Numbered from the stretch's first letter, positions 1-10,715 are shown. The stretch is 64,000 nt of DNA from Notospermus geniculatus (GCA_002633025.1 NMRB01001828.1:23664-87663), one strand, 5' to 3'. A program made the numbers and translations. The notes: generated by a model from the sequence alone, not told the origin.

Positions 1-472
1 CATAAAGGAATCAACCATAAAGGTTTAACTGCGAACGATGAGCTTACTGAGGGATACACTTCCTGTGTTGCCACCAGATGTCTCTCACTGCCTGAATTTT
101 GGCTTTACGTAATAGGCACGAGCTTCAACTTTTTTTGTGGTGAAGAGGTACATGAACCTGCCAACATGATGCTTTGAATTCCATTTCTGACGACAACTGA
201 GCTATTTTCAGCACAATTAGTTTTCCATGTACAAATGTACATCAGCCTATTCAAATGTACACATCGTTCGTGGGGTTCTCATTGATTCAGACCTTTTGTA
301 TCATAAGATCAACTGGTCGGAATTCAACAAAATTTGCAGTGAATGTGCAGAAGGGTCTTGCCTATCACATGGAAACGTCAGAATGCAAACCTGTTGGGTT
401 TTAAAGGGATATTGTCCACATTTATAAAATGCTAAATTTGTCAGTTGAACCTTTATGGTTGATTCCTTTATG
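1..472. mobile_element. Foldback element with exact 25-bp terminal inverted repeats
   Basis: The first 25 bases of the window (CATAAAGGAATCAACC...) are the exact reverse complement of 448-472. The arms continue imperfectly inward. The interior of about 420 bp has no recognised coding sequence. The outer left end may lie just before position 1. Confidence 0.75.
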
Positions 473-481
473 CTATCATTT

Positions 482-557
482 AGTTACGGGAAAATGTGTT
501 ATAAGTAACTGCCGATAGGCGCTGGCAGCACAATCGGATTTTCTGTGCAGTCGGCCC
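482..557. mobile_element. Half copy of the GGGCCGAC...GTCGGCCC foldback
   Basis: The loop and one arm match the complete element at 9479-9607, ending TGTGCAGTCGGCCC. The other arm is missing. Confidence 0.7.
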
Positions 558-703
558 AGGACACGTGCATGTCCTATCATTCTGTCACTGCAGAAAAATT
601 TAATCGAATTGTAAACAAGTCCCAAAAAACAAAGAGACACCTTCAACTGATACAATTAAAGTTCCGTTGCACTTTGAACTTTCATACCCTACTCCGTGAG
701 ACA

Positions 704-920
704 GAAAAATACATCAACATCAAAGGTTCGCTAACGTGAGGGTTTTAGCGGGATACAACTGGTATTGATCTGTAGCGCTTTTGATCACATAATGGCGGTA
801 TCATGTCGGTTTAAATCGTCAGACGCATTAACAAACGCAGATGGTTTTGTCACGGATCAGGATCAGAATCAGAATCACATGAGTGATGTTCGCCACCAGG
901 AGGTGCTTTTTGGGAAAATG
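704..920 (+). repeat. Direct repeat, copy 1 (about 210 bp)
   Basis: Nearly identical to 1276-1486 (shared boxes ATACATCAACATCAAAGG, GATCTGTAGCGCTTTTGATC, TTCGCCACCAGG). The 355 bp between the copies ends with GACGACAGACGACGG and a short palindrome around GAGCTCACCCGGTGAGCT, a style common at the 3' ends of old retroelements. Confidence 0.85.
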
Positions 921-1275
921 AAATGGTAGATGGACCATGTGCTCACCTGGGTACGTCAAATCAAAAACCCGTTATATATGTTATGTATTCTCATTAGATA
1001 CACCTATGATAAAAATTTGGAGACGATCCAGTCATTAGTTCAGGAGTTATTGCACTTTTTGTGTTTTTGGTTTTAGCCACCTGGTAGCCAAGTCAAGAAT
1101 CGAATCGGACCAGAACTTGGTGTCATTGGTCATATGACCTAGGGGTATATATGTACCGGTACCAAGTTTCAGATTAATAGCCCCAGCGATTACGAAACGT
1201 GCCCTACTAACAGACGACAGACGACGGACGACGATGACGGTCGCTGCACCATTGTCAGAGCTCACCCGGTGAGCT

Positions 1276-1486
1276 AAAAATACATCAACATCAAAGGCTC
1301 GCTAACGTGAGGGTTTAGCGGGGTACAAATGGTATTGATCTGTAGCGCTTTTGATCACATAATGGAGGTATCATGTCGGTTTAAATCGTCAGACGCATTA
1401 ACAAACGCAGCTGGTTTTGTCACGGATCAGGATCAGAATCACGCGGGTGATGTTCGCCACCAGGGGGTGCTGTTTGGGGAAAAAAT
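1276..1486 (+). repeat. Direct repeat, copy 2 (about 210 bp)
   Basis: Second copy of 704-920 with a few percent divergence and a 6-bp shorter GATCAG run. Confidence 0.85.
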
Positions 1487-1502
1487 ATGGACTGCTTAGA
1501 CT

Positions 1503-1752
1503 GGTAGCCACGGTGGTTCGGGTATCTCGCTAGTGGTCAGAGGGTCCCGGGTTTGAATCCCACTGTGGTGTGAGACTTTGGGCAAGTCTCTTTGCCTCAC
1601 TGGCCTCTCTCCACCCAGGTGTATAAATGGGTACCGGTCGGAAATGCTCCGATTGTAGCACTGAATGAGCAGCTCATCTGAGTTCTACTGAAAGGTTTCA
1701 GGATAGACTGGGGTTAAAGTGTAAAGTCGGATGAGAACCTCTACCGCTGTTG
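1503..1752 (+). mobile_element. SINE-B, near full length
   Basis: A tRNA-like head with B box GGGTTTGAATCCCAC is followed by the body CTCTGGCC..CCACCCAGGTGTA, GAGCAGCTCATCTGAGTTC and GAAAGGTTTCAGGATAGAC. The A-box region is shortened compared with the copies at 49885 and 54761. It ends about 65 bp before prune exon 2. Confidence 0.85.
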
Positions 1753-1818
1753 TGGAATGGACAGTAGCGCCGCCGGAGTGGAGTGGCAAAGACAGGAACC
1801 AGTCTACGAACTACTCAC

Positions 1819-1923
1819 CTGTCTGAGGTAGAATGCGTACGTGATGGCAGAAATCACGGAGTCCAAGTCACATGCCTCGTTGCCGATGACGATGTGGACG
1901 GTTTCATAACTGTCAATGTTTTC
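1819..1923 (-). CDS. PRUNE1: Prune homolog, second coding exon (DHH phosphoesterase motif I)
   Basis: This 105-bp exon has a TTTTTCAG acceptor above 1923 and a CAG|GTGAGT donor below 1819, and it is open in phase 0 for 35 codons. The product contains VHIVIGNEACDLDS, then VISAITYAFYLRQ. This matches the start of the Prune branch of DHH phosphoesterases (human PRUNE1 has GNEACDLDS at residues 23-31). The two acidic residues of the motif (D33 and D35 of the predicted protein, human D28 and D30) are present; in this family they bind the catalytic metal for short-chain polyphosphate hydrolysis. Prune is a cytosolic protein that also binds NDP kinase and cytoskeletal partners (family knowledge). 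The exon joins in frame to the exon at 42456-42510, across 40.5 kb. Later exons carrying the DHH triad are not in the window. The identification is firm; catalytic activity is inferred. Confidence 0.9.
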
Positions 1924-2532
1924 CTGAAAAATATAGAATGAAGGAAAATGAATTGTGGTGAATTTTCAGGTAGAATGACACAAAAGAGACAGACGGCATG
2001 GTTCTCAATTCGCCTTTTTATACGGTGCGGGTGCATTCTGGATTGAGAGTGGAATCGAGTAGGGTTCGGTTACCCACGGCTCTTCTGCTGACGTCAGGTC
2101 AACCATGCAATGGCACAGAACAGGCGGCGACTGACTTTTCCGTATCACTTTGCGTCTGAGGCATGACTGCAAGGAACAAATCAGTCGCCGATATGGTGCG
2201 TTGTGTCTCACCTGTGACAATAGGCATCAGTCACCGACCAAAAAGATCATGAACTTCATGCAAGAGTTGAACATGTTCAACTTCTCTGCCATCCCAAAAG
2301 ACATTAATCCACACGCAGTCGACCTGACTCGGGGGTTATGATTCCCTGTGTGCAGATGCCACCTGTTTCATGATAAGCGTTTTCACACATTTTCATGCTT
2401 GTGATCTGACCATGATTTCTTCACTTGATGCCAACTGTTCTGGTGCAGCACAGGCAATCGTAGATGCAACCTGACATCAGCATAAGAAGCCGAAGGTCAC
2501 CCATTCAAATCAGAGTATTTTTTAATATTATT

Positions 2533-2796
2533 TGATTTTCCATCAGGGCCGAAGCCATAGCATTATTGGCCCTGGTAAGTACGGAAGAGGCCGTCTCAAG
2601 CTACTCATGTTCCTCACTTGGATGGGGTCTTTCACTTGCCCTTGCAAAGGCACAGGGTACAAGGCACCACGGCTTACTGTCCCATGCAATGGACGTGAAG
2701 GGCCAGGAATGAAATCCCATATGGCCCGGGCTGGATTCGAACCCGTGACCTGCCGGTTGCTGAGCGGACGTGATAACCACTTGGCTATCAGGGCTC
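2533..2796 (-). mobile_element. SINE-A, full length
   Basis: Read on the minus strand: head GAGCCCTGATAGCCAAGTGG (A box), B box GGGTTCGAATCC, body with AGTAAGCCGTGG-type box, GACCCCATCCAAGTGAGG and GTAGCTTGAGACGGCCTC, then a terminal hairpin AGGGCCAATAATGC..GGCCCT before the tail. This is the best reference copy for the family in the window. Confidence 0.9.
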
Positions 2797-3021
2797 CCCA
2801 AATCAGAGTGTGGATCTTCATTTTTTGACAGTTTCCACCGAAAGAACCAGCTGCCAGCACAATCTCACAGAAAACTGTCAGCAGACAAAATGAAGAAAAG
2901 AAAATGCCTTTCAGAGCCTGTCACTGAAAATTTTATTGAAAATCAAATTCTGTTGTCGACAACTTTCTACCCCGCCACGTTTGAACACAAGAAAACCTTC
3001 GTTACTGAAGTCCATTAGTTG

Positions 3022-3130
3022 CCATCCTCCCACAGCAGGGGTTTTTACCTTCTACACTCTCCATCCGCTCACACTCTGTGTGCAAGTGCATGAAGAGGAG
3101 CGAGACCAAAGCCCTGCTGTTGGAGGATGA
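3022..3130. mobile_element. Short foldback (GCCATCCTCCCACAGCAGGG)
   Basis: The left arm 3021-3040 pairs with 3112-3130. A related copy is at 33035-33134. Confidence 0.6.
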
Positions 3131-3427
3131 TTTGTCACAGATTGTCATTTCTATCAGAAACATCAAATTTTACAGAAGACAGAGGCTACGTATCCAAGAC
3201 AACGTGAAAATTTAACTCCATTAATTAATGATGATGAAAGACGGTGTCTTTTGTTTGTAGGATTCGTTCGGGAAGGAAAACAACCCATTAGAACCATCAG
3301 ATGATGGAATTTATGACATTCTTGGAGTCGGAAGAATTGAAGAATGACAATTCATTCATTTGGAAATCTAGTCTATAGCATTTGAAAACTACTGAGGTAT
3401 GCGTCAGACACAAGCCTAGATAGCCTA

Positions 3428-3730
3428 CAGTACAGGTCACAATTGACATCCCTACGGCTTCGCGTAAGTTACTCGTAAGTTACGAGTAACTTACGCATAA
3501 GTCACGGCTTTGGTGTCGCGTAATTCACCGCGTAACTCCCCAAAATCACGTAACTCGCCTCGTAGCTCACTGTGTAACTCACCGCGCAACTAGCAAAATT
3601 CGCGTAACTCACCGCGTATAAACTCATCTCGTAAGTTACGCGTAACATAGCTCGTGAGTTGTTGCGTAAGTTACGAGTGACTTATGCATAACTTACGCGA
3701 ATTTAGGGATGTCAATTGTGACCTGTACTG
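3428..3730. mobile_element. CGTAAC-rich foldback, complete (303 bp)
   Basis: The 26-bp ends (CAGTACAGGTCACAATTGAC.. and its complement) enclose many short repeats of GCGTAACTCACC / CGTAAGTTACGAG in both orientations. A second, half copy is at 10862-11010. It abuts the next element (3733) with only two bases between. Confidence 0.8.
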
Positions 3731-3732
3731 TA

Positions 3733-4151
3733 CTCTCCATTCCACTTCCGAATGGCGCGAGGTTTATCAACGATAGCTCCGCAACGGCTGGGTCAAATTT
3801 GACATACCATACATCAATTGACTTGTCTTTCTTGCCGGTATCTTTCTGCTGTCTTCATTTTTCGCGTAAGGCGAACATAACGGATCCCTTTCTCAAAACC
3901 CATTTCATTTCGCCATGGTGGTCAGTGCAGTTTACACGTGCACGATGCATTGCGTCATTTCAAAATGGCCACCATTTTGACCATAAACCCGAACTGCTGT
4001 TGGTGAAAGAACTTTTTTATGTCACGTTTTTAGGGATGATGGCTGTAGCACCAAAAAGACAAATTGATTGATGTATGGTATGTCAAATTTGACCTCAGCC
4101 TTTGCGGAGCTATTGTTCGTAAACCTCGCGCCACTCGGAGGTGGATGGAAT
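3733..4151. mobile_element. Foldback family FB-CATTCC, copy 1 (419 bp)
   Basis: Arms of about 95 bp start TCTCCATTCCACTTCCG and include CGCAACGGCTGGGTCAAATT and CATACATCAATTGACTTGTC. Other copies are at 7119-7490 and 51894-52332. Open frames inside are only arm sequence. Confidence 0.8.
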
Positions 4152-4262
4152 CTTCTCACCAGCGATGCTCACCCAATGTCAAACACTACCAAAGCCGATA
4201 TCGCCTATAGTCTGCGGTGGCAGGCGAGTAGACCGCTTGCAATATTTCCTGCTGTGCTGCTG
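4143..4262 (+). repeat. Dispersed repeat 'CCAAAGCCGATATCGCC', single unit
   Basis: Homologous to the two tandem units at 37694-37980. Confidence 0.6.
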
Positions 4263-4757
4263 TAACAGAAGGGCACTTCTTCCTTCCAAAAGTTTAAGAC
4301 ACTCAGATTCAATGGGTTAAAATGTTTTATGAATCCATATCTGTGCAGATCAATTAGGCAATCCTTGTTACCTTGATATTACGGCGATAATTTGCAGGCG
4401 TACCAGGTCCCTGGATTCCACAGAACGGATCAAGTGCTGAACAGCCCACAATGTCACCCGAGATAGTCATTTCTTCCCGTTGCTTGGCAAATTGCCAGGT
4501 AAAATACGCTATTTTCGTGATCGAGTATTTGCATTGAATGGTGGGAAATTACGCGATGATGGATAACGGAAAGCCGAGAATTAGCCGACGGGTAAACACC
4601 TGAGTTCGGGTTGTGCTTAATATGACCTCTAGAAAAATAGAGACAGACAATTTATCAATAGTGGACCATGTACCATGAATCTTAACAGGGTTCCCGTATT
4701 GTGGGCAAAGAACCTGTGTGGCGACGTTGGCCGCCAGCATCAATGGTTAGGGTCAGT

Positions 4758-5043
4758 GTTAAGCCTTGTTCACACTTGTGGTGCAATGCGATGCGGTAAG
4801 AAGCGGAAGGACGCGACAAGCGATTTCCGCGATCCCCGATCACTCCTGCAGTATTTTTCCACGTCGAAGCGCCTGCCGCGTAAGGATACCTGCATATCTG
4901 GCACAATTTGAATGACATGAATGATGTCACTTCCGCTAATCATGACCACTGCACGCAACCGCGTCGTGCTATGTCAGAACTGACACCGCTTGGCGATTTT
5001 TTTCAACGCATCACACCACGCCACCAGTGCAAACAAGGCTTTA
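4758..5043. mobile_element. Foldback with TTAAGCCTTGTT ends (286 bp)
   Basis: The left end GTTAAGCCTTGTTCACACTTG pairs imperfectly with GTGCAAACAAGGCTTTA at 5027-5043. The interior is CpG-rich and without coding sequence. The flanks (4262-4757) show no recognised gene or repeat. Confidence 0.6.
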
Positions 5044-5081
5044 GTGTCCATTGGTGAAGTTGAATGTATTGCAAATACTAA

Positions 5082-5201
5082 CAATATAGAGTTTTCGCAA
5101 AGCCCCCAAAACACCAACGTTCGGTGCTCTCTTCATCGCATCGAACAATGGGTTTGGCGTTCATGTTGGTGTTTCGGAGACTTTGTGAAAACTTTATATT
5201 G
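5082..5201. mobile_element. Short foldback (CAATATAGAGTTTTCGC ends)
   Basis: Left arm 5082-5125, with ACACCAAC, pairs with 5163-5201, with GTTGGTGT and GAAAACTTTATATTG. 5202-5647 holds nothing I recognise. Confidence 0.65.
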
Positions 5202-5647
5202 TCTGCAGTTCAACCTGCATTTTATACCAATGGCGGAATACACGGCATGATATAAACTGTGGTATACATAAGAAACAGGAAACCAAGACCTGGAAATGCC
5301 TCAGGAACTTTCTCAGATGCCAGGAAATAAAACGGTTGGAATTGAAAAGGAACATTCTCTCACGACAATGGAACAGACACATAAGAAGAACGATTTGGAT
5401 GCCGTTTCAGAAACTTCCAACAATACTTCTACCTACGCTACCTGCGTGAGCGGTATAAGCCTAGTCTCCATGGTGAACGAACAATGTAGCGTTGTGTAAA
5501 GTCTAAACGGCTAATCCAGCATTTATTGAAAAATCACGGGCCTGGTAGAAGGCCTACAGCAGATTTCTGGTTATAGCAAGCATGGTAGATGCCCCCTTAG
5601 CAGACACGTCTTAACTAGAAAAGGTGGTCTCAGTCACCATACGGTGA

Positions 5648-5897
5648 GGAGCCTTGATAGTCTAGTGGTTATCACATCCACGTAACAAGTGGCAGGTCCT
5701 TGGTTCGCATCTAGCCTGGGCCATATGGGATTAAAATCATCCCTGGCTCTTCACCTCCATCACATGGGACAGTAAGCCGTGGTGCCTTGTACCTTGTGTC
5801 TTTGCAAGGGCAGGTAAAAGACCCCATCCAAGTGAGGAACATGAGTAGCTTGAGATGGCCTCTTCCCTGATGGAAATATCAAAATACAATACAAATC
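5648..5897 (+). mobile_element. SINE-A with internal 3' deletion
   Basis: The head GAGCCTTGATAGTCTAGTGG and the body are present. The segment TACTTACCAGGGCCAATAATG..CTTCGG is missing, so GGCCTCTTCC runs straight into CTGATGGAAATATC and the AATAC tail. Confidence 0.85.
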
Positions 5898-6485
5898 TTA
5901 CATTGGAGAGGCGTTGGCTAAGAGAGGTTCATAGTACATGACGTGATTGATTATAGATACACGCCTGAAAATTGCTGTCAATCATGTGATGAATAGAATA
6001 AAACAATTTGAGGAAATCAGACGTACCCCATGGCAAAGCTTTGATGCGCTCCACCCTAAAATTGTGCTTCTGTTGTTCTGAGCTACATGTATAGACCGTT
6101 CTGAAATTGACATACACAACAAAGATCTGCCCACTTCCGCCGAAATCTCAACCACAACCTCGGTCTGAAACTGAATGACGTAATGCAGATAACCCCACGA
6201 CAGTGACGTCAAAGACATTGCGTCAGACTAGATCATGGATGGCGTCACGTCAGCCGGTTTCAGATCGAGGTTCTGGTTGAGATTTCGGCGGAAGTGCACA
6301 GATCTGCGAGTTCGAGATTCGTCTATTCTTACATTGGAGAGGCATTGGCTAAGAGGTTCATACATGTAGTACATGACTTATTATAGGGATAAAATAGAAC
6401 AATTTGAGGAAAGCAGACATACCCCACGGCAAAGCTTTGATGTGCTCCACCCTAAAATTGTGTTTCTGTCGGTCTGAGCTATAGA
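5897..6485 (+). repeat. Tandem direct repeat split by a foldback insertion
   Basis: 5897-6095 and 6328-6485 are copies of one sequence (CTTACATTGGAGAGGC, CAATTTGAGGAAA.CAGAC, GCTCCACCCTAAAATTGTG). Between them lies the foldback 6095-6330. Confidence 0.75.
6095..6330. mobile_element. Foldback family FB-GATCTGCG, copy 1
   Basis: The arms carry AAAGATCTGC.CACTTCCGCC and its complement near 6290-6307, then CAACCACAACCTCGGTCTG. Related copies are at 6655-6855, 15902-15955 (half), 19062-19255 and 32081-32340. Confidence 0.75.
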
Positions 6486-6654
6486 GAAGCTAATTATTGG
6501 TACAGAGCTAATTATTCGTACAGACAAACGTTTGTGGGGGAGTTCGGTAGTTTTCAGTGAAATGATGCTGTGTCCAGAAGACAATGCCACAAATCTGAGA
6601 GGTGTCTTTCTGCCAGAGGCGTCTGCTGCAGGAGTTCTGCCAGATATAGAAAAT

Positions 6655-6855
6655 TCTCAAATTGACGTAAACGAGAAAGATCTGCGCACTTCCGCCAAAA
6701 TCGCAACCACAACCTCGATCTGGAACTGAATGACGTGACGCAGAGCCCCCACGATAAAGATTTCGACGACGTTGCATCAGAGTCGACTATTGCTGAATCA
6801 TGGATTGCGTCACGTCAGCTGGTTTCAGATCGAGGTTGTGGTTGCGATTCATCGG
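6655..6855. mobile_element. Foldback family FB-GATCTGCG, copy 2
   Basis: Shares AAAGATCTGCGCACTTCCGC and ATGGATTGCGTCACGTCAGC with the other copies. The right end is shortened. Confidence 0.7.
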
Positions 6856-7118
6856 ACCGCTGAAACGCAGAGGTGCCGCAGGTGATTTCCATTGTTTTCT
6901 TTACGTCATTGTGGGGAAACCCTATATTGCTTGAAGCCGTTTGTGTGTCATACCTTCTGAACGTCAACGTTAAGTCAAATTTAACGCAAAAGTGAACTGC
7001 ACTTATGTGTCATACCTGCCGCAACGGTACCGCATAATCGTACCGGAACCGCAAAGCAGGCATCGCAGCCGCATGTATGTGTCGTCAACTTATGGGAGGA
7101 TATAGTTTCCTCCTACAC

Positions 7119-7490
7119 TTCATTCCACTTTTACGTGGCGCATGGTTTTCAGCCGATATCTCCGCAACAGCTGGGTCAAATTCGACATACCATACATCAA
7201 TTGACTTGTCTTTCTTGTCGGTATCTTTCTGCTATCTTCATTTTTCGCGTAAGGCCGGCATAACGGACCCCTTTCTCACAACCCATTTCATTTCGCTATG
7301 CTGTTCAGTGCAGTTTACACATGCGTGATGCATTGCGTCATTTCAAAATGGCCGCCACTTCAGCTGTAAACACAAACTGTGATTTGTGAAAGAACTTTTT
7401 TCTGTCACGTTTTTCGGGAAAATGACAGTGATGATGGTTGTAGCGCCAAAAAAGACAAATTGATTGATGTATGGTAACTGGAATGGAGAG
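7119..7490. mobile_element. Foldback family FB-CATTCC, copy 2
   Basis: About 75% similar by eye to 3733-4151, with the same arms and the central boxes ATGCATTGCGTCATTTCAAA and AATGGCCGCCA. 7491-7868 holds only AT-rich sequence. Confidence 0.75.
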
Positions 7491-7868
7491 TAGGGTGTGT
7501 GCAGCACTCAACTTTATTCTGACGCACCTGTACAACAGATGCAAGTCGAGTCACGTTCATTGTGTCTCACTAACATGACAACAAAAGCAACATGACATTG
7601 TCATATATCCTTTTCTCCTCCTCGTGGAGATCTCGGTTACCTGTGTAAACACAAAGCCCGTTACCATGGATACGGAAAAGGTAATACAAACATTTTGAAT
7701 GAAAAGTAGGAACAAAGATGTTTTTTTTGTGCAGAAATGTCATCGGTCGAGAAGACTGATTTTTTTTTGGGCTGTCCTCATGTTGAGAACCATATACAAC
7801 AATACAGTACCTATGTTGTTAAAGACCCTCTGTATTGAATTTTATGGTATGTATTTACAAAGTGTTAG

Positions 7869-8034
7869 ACTACGGGTATACTGAACCCGATTCCTAGGCG
7901 AATTTCGTATCCGACACACTGTGCGTTGCCGCATCCGTCAACGCACATGATGGGGCAATGGCTGCTCCTTTGGATGGTTAGACCGAGTGCGATCCGCTGT
8001 GCGCTGACGCAGTGCGTCCAAAAAAGATTGATTA
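7869..8034 (+). repeat. Dispersed element piece with CTACGGGTATACTGAAC end
   Basis: The 17-bp start is the exact complement of 10197-10213. The next 125 bp (GTGCGTTGCC, TTGGATGG.TAGACCGAGTG) reappear at 9884-10010. Either the ends of one 2.3-kb element now filled with SINEs, or two separate copies. Confidence 0.6.
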
Positions 8035-8245
8035 ACCCTTAGAGCGCCGGGTTTTTTCAACTTCTCCTTCCCCTGTGACCGGGTTTATTTTCGAAAAAGT
8101 TTGTTTTTCAAAAAAAAGAAAAAAATTGCCAAAAATGCATGTGTTTTGAAATTTTAATTTTATGACCTTTTCAGAGTATACTCGGTAACGGTCCTAAAAA
8201 TCAGAACTGCGCACCGAGTATACTCGCGGTAACGGCGCTCCAAGT
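8034..8245. mobile_element. piggyBac-like MITE, degenerate
   Basis: The start TTAACCCTTAGAGCGCCGGG has a TTAA followed by CCCT, as in piggyBac ends. A complementary GGCGCTCCAAGTCTAAG lies near 8232-8248. Inside are two near-copies of ACCGAGTATACTC. The right TTAA is not preserved. 8250-8528 shows nothing recognised. Confidence 0.4.
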
Positions 8246-8528
8246 CTAAGCATGATTCTCATGTTTTGGTTCCTCACCAGACAGGTACATGTAAGGGACC
8301 AAGGCAAGACCAACTACCTCAAGGCAGTTCACTCCATTTCTGGACAAGACATAAACTTATTGATGACAACCTTCACGCTGCTGCTTTATTTAGACACCAT
8401 GCGATCTCATATTTAACAAGATGAGAAGCCACAATAAGGTTTCAAGATGATAGTAATTTCATTTGTGGGATCATCTCAGAGGTAGCCGCACGGAGGTAGG
8501 CAGTACCACTCTGATTGAAGGATGCGTA

Positions 8529-8712
8529 AGAGCCCTGATAGGCTAGTGGTTATCAGGTCTGCTTAGCAAGCGGCAGGTCCTGGGTTCAAATCCAGGGGCA
8601 TATGGGATTAATCATCCCTGGCTCTTCAGTCCGTCACATGGGACAGTAAGCCATGGTGCCTTGTACTTTGTGCTTTTTCAAGGCAAGTAAAAGACCCCAT
8701 CCAAGTGAGAAA
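8529..8712 (+). mobile_element. SINE-A, 3' truncated
   Basis: Head and body up to CCATCCAAGTGAG; the next SINE-A starts immediately after. Confidence 0.85.
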
Positions 8713-8713
8713 T

Positions 8714-9190
8714 TTTAGCCTAGTGGTTATCACGTCCGCTTAGCACGCGGCAGGTCCCAGATTCGAATTCCGAGCCGTAAGGGATAAATCATCCCTGGCT
8801 CTTCACGTCCGTCGCGAGGGACAGTAAGCCGTGGTGCCTTGTGCCTTTGAAAGGGGAGGTAAAAGACCCCAATCCAAGTGACAGTGCCGGTACCGGGATT
8901 CGAACCCACGCCTCCACATAAGGCAACATCGCCAGCATTGACAGAAAGCGTGCACACCACTGTGCTTAATCCCCATCCATGCTGGTGGTGTTGCCTTGGA
9001 GCTGTGGGTTCGAATCCCGGTACTATTGGTATGCAACTGACCTGCATAAGCAAACTTACGATTTCAACATGTATGAACCCCATCCAAGTGAGGAACATGA
9101 GCAGCTTGAGATGGCCTCTTCCCTACTTACCAGGGCCAATAATGCTATGGCTTCGGCCATGACAGAAAAATCTAATACAAAGTACAATTC
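8714..9190 (+). mobile_element. SINE-A interrupted by another element
   Basis: The head (TAGCCTAGTGGTTATCACG) and body run to 8881. The body resumes at 9078 and ends with GGCTTCGGCC and an AATAC tail. The broken site is duplicated (see 8882-9077). Confidence 0.85.
8882..9077. mobile_element. tRNA-like inverted element inserted in SINE-A with target duplication
   Basis: The insert is flanked by CCCCAATCCAAGTGA (8867-8881) and CCCCATCCAAGTGA (9078-9091), a 14-15 bp target duplication typical of LINE-driven insertion. Inside, two B-box-like sequences lie in opposite orientation: GGGATTCGAACCCA near 8894 and GGGTTCGAATCCCGG near 9005. Confidence 0.75.
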
Positions 9191-9478
9191 TGCGGATACC
9201 TTCCCCCACGAGTATCTATTCTCTAAGAAAATCGGATCAGATCCATCCGTCTGATCAACTTACATAGATTTCTAAGGTTTCATTGGATTTGAATATCAAG
9301 TACAATAGGGCAGGGTTGGCAAGGCAAGAAACATGCCACTTCGACACAATTACAGCTCTCACCACTGACAAATTGGCTTTCAGACTAATTATTATTCCAG
9401 TTCATCATTTCATCTCCGCGGTTCCAAGGGCGTGCTTTTGTGCACCTGAGGTCCCATACCCCCAGGTCATGCAGACCA

Positions 9479-9607
9479 GGGCCGACCGCACAGAAAGTCC
9501 GATAGTGCTACCGGCGCCTATCGGCAGTTAGTTATAATGCATTTTCCCATTAACTAAACCGCCGATAGGCTCCGAAAGCACCATCAGACTTTCTGTGCAG
9601 TCGGCCC
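9479..9607. mobile_element. GGGCCGAC foldback, complete (129 bp)
   Basis: Arms GGGCCGACCGCACAGAAAG / CTTTCTGTGCAGTCGGCCC surround a short loop. A half copy is at 482-557. Confidence 0.8.
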
Positions 9608-9685
9608 AAGTAGAGTATGGGTGAAAGACGGTCATTGAGACTTGTCACTTGCTGTGCATGCAGTTGTTGGGACTTTTACGACGCT

Positions 9686-9868
9686 GACCCTGACCCGGCA
9701 GCGAATCCCGGCCCATAATCATCCCTGACTGTTCAGGCATTGCATGGGACAGTAAGCCGTGGTGTCTTGTACCTTGTGCCTTTGCAAGGGCAAGTAAAAG
9801 ACCCCATCCAAGTGAGGAACATGAGTAGCTTGAGATGGCTCTTCCGTACTTACCAGGGCCAATAATGC
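9686..9868 (+). mobile_element. SINE-A, partial
   Basis: Begins within the B-box region and stops at AATAATGCAATTG. It continues directly into the repeat at 9884. Confidence 0.8.
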
Positions 9869-9883
9869 AATTGCTGTGCAAAT

Positions 9884-10213
9884 TTCGTATCGGACACCCT
9901 GTGCGTTGCCACATCTGTCAATGCACACAATGGGACAATGGCTTTTCCTTTGGATGGCTAGACCGAGTGCGATCCGCTGTGCGTTGACGCAATGCGTCCA
10001 AAGATGATTGAAAAATTTTCAATTTTTCTTCAATTTTTCAGTCGACGCATTGGTCAATGCACAGGTTTTTGAAGGTGGTGCTGAGTGTGCCTCATCACGC
10101 AGTGGCAATGGACACGAAATCGCATTGGGTTTACAGTGTTTTTCTGTGCGATTTTTTGAAAACGACGGACACGCATCGCACAGGACAACGGATCGTGTTC
10201 AGTATACCCGTAG
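9884..10213 (+). repeat. Dispersed element piece ending GTTCAGTATACCCGTAG
   Basis: The first 125 bp repeat 7905-8034. The right end is the exact complement of 7869-7885. Includes AATTTTTC runs near 10015. Confidence 0.6.
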
Positions 10214-10311
10214 CCTAAGCCGAGGTGCATTGTACCATGTGCCCTTGCAAAGGCAAGTAAAAGACTCCATCCAGGTGAGGAACATGAGTAGCTTGAGATG
10301 GCTCTTCTGTA
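10214..10311 (+). mobile_element. SINE-A fragment
   Basis: Body piece from GAGGTGCATTGTACC to GAGATGGCTCTTC. Confidence 0.75.
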
Positions 10312-10375
10312 CTCAGAGGTTGTTTATGCCAGGCAGGTGTTTTGGAGATCACACCCAAGGGATAGATCTCACCCT

Positions 10376-10575
10376 TTCATAAAGGAACAAATTGACTGAT
10401 CATATCTGACACGAATGTTTAATCCTCTGACCAATACGTGACCATAAGGTAACCCTGACAACATACATGTAACTGGATGCATTGAATCCCTTGCAGCTAC
10501 TACATGGCACGGCTTAACCCACTGGCCATGGATTTCCATTATGGCCTAGGGGTTGGCACTTTGGCATCCGAGCTA
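10376..10575 (+). mobile_element. 5S-like SINE pieces (3' part, then 5' part)
   Basis: 10383-10475 matches the tail of the element at 11021-11245 (GGAACAAATTGACTGA, ATAAGGTAACCCTGACAAC). 10503-10575 matches its head (GGCTTAACCCACTGGCCAT) and is cut off by the next foldback. Confidence 0.6.
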
Positions 10576-10576
10576 G

Positions 10577-10715
10577 ACATAAAGCGGTCCATCCTCGTAT
10601 CTTCCAAGGACGTAGCGTGGCATCATGGAAGGCACGCAGTGAGGACGTAACGTCATTCACCCGACGTCACGCAANGAGTGGATCGGGGTCATTTGACGCC
10701 AAACGAGGATGCTTT
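10577..10715. mobile_element. Foldback family FB-CGTATCTTCC, partial
   Basis: Shares CCTCGTATCTTCC.AGGACG and GAAGGCACGCAGTGA.GACG with the copies at 13003-13253 and 32509-32832. Contains a single N. Confidence 0.6.

Noticed and set aside
1047-1265. Further prune exon left of exon 2
   Set aside because: The minus-strand frame shows none of the expected Prune sequence (DHH or the preceding beta strand); later exons must lie outside the window.
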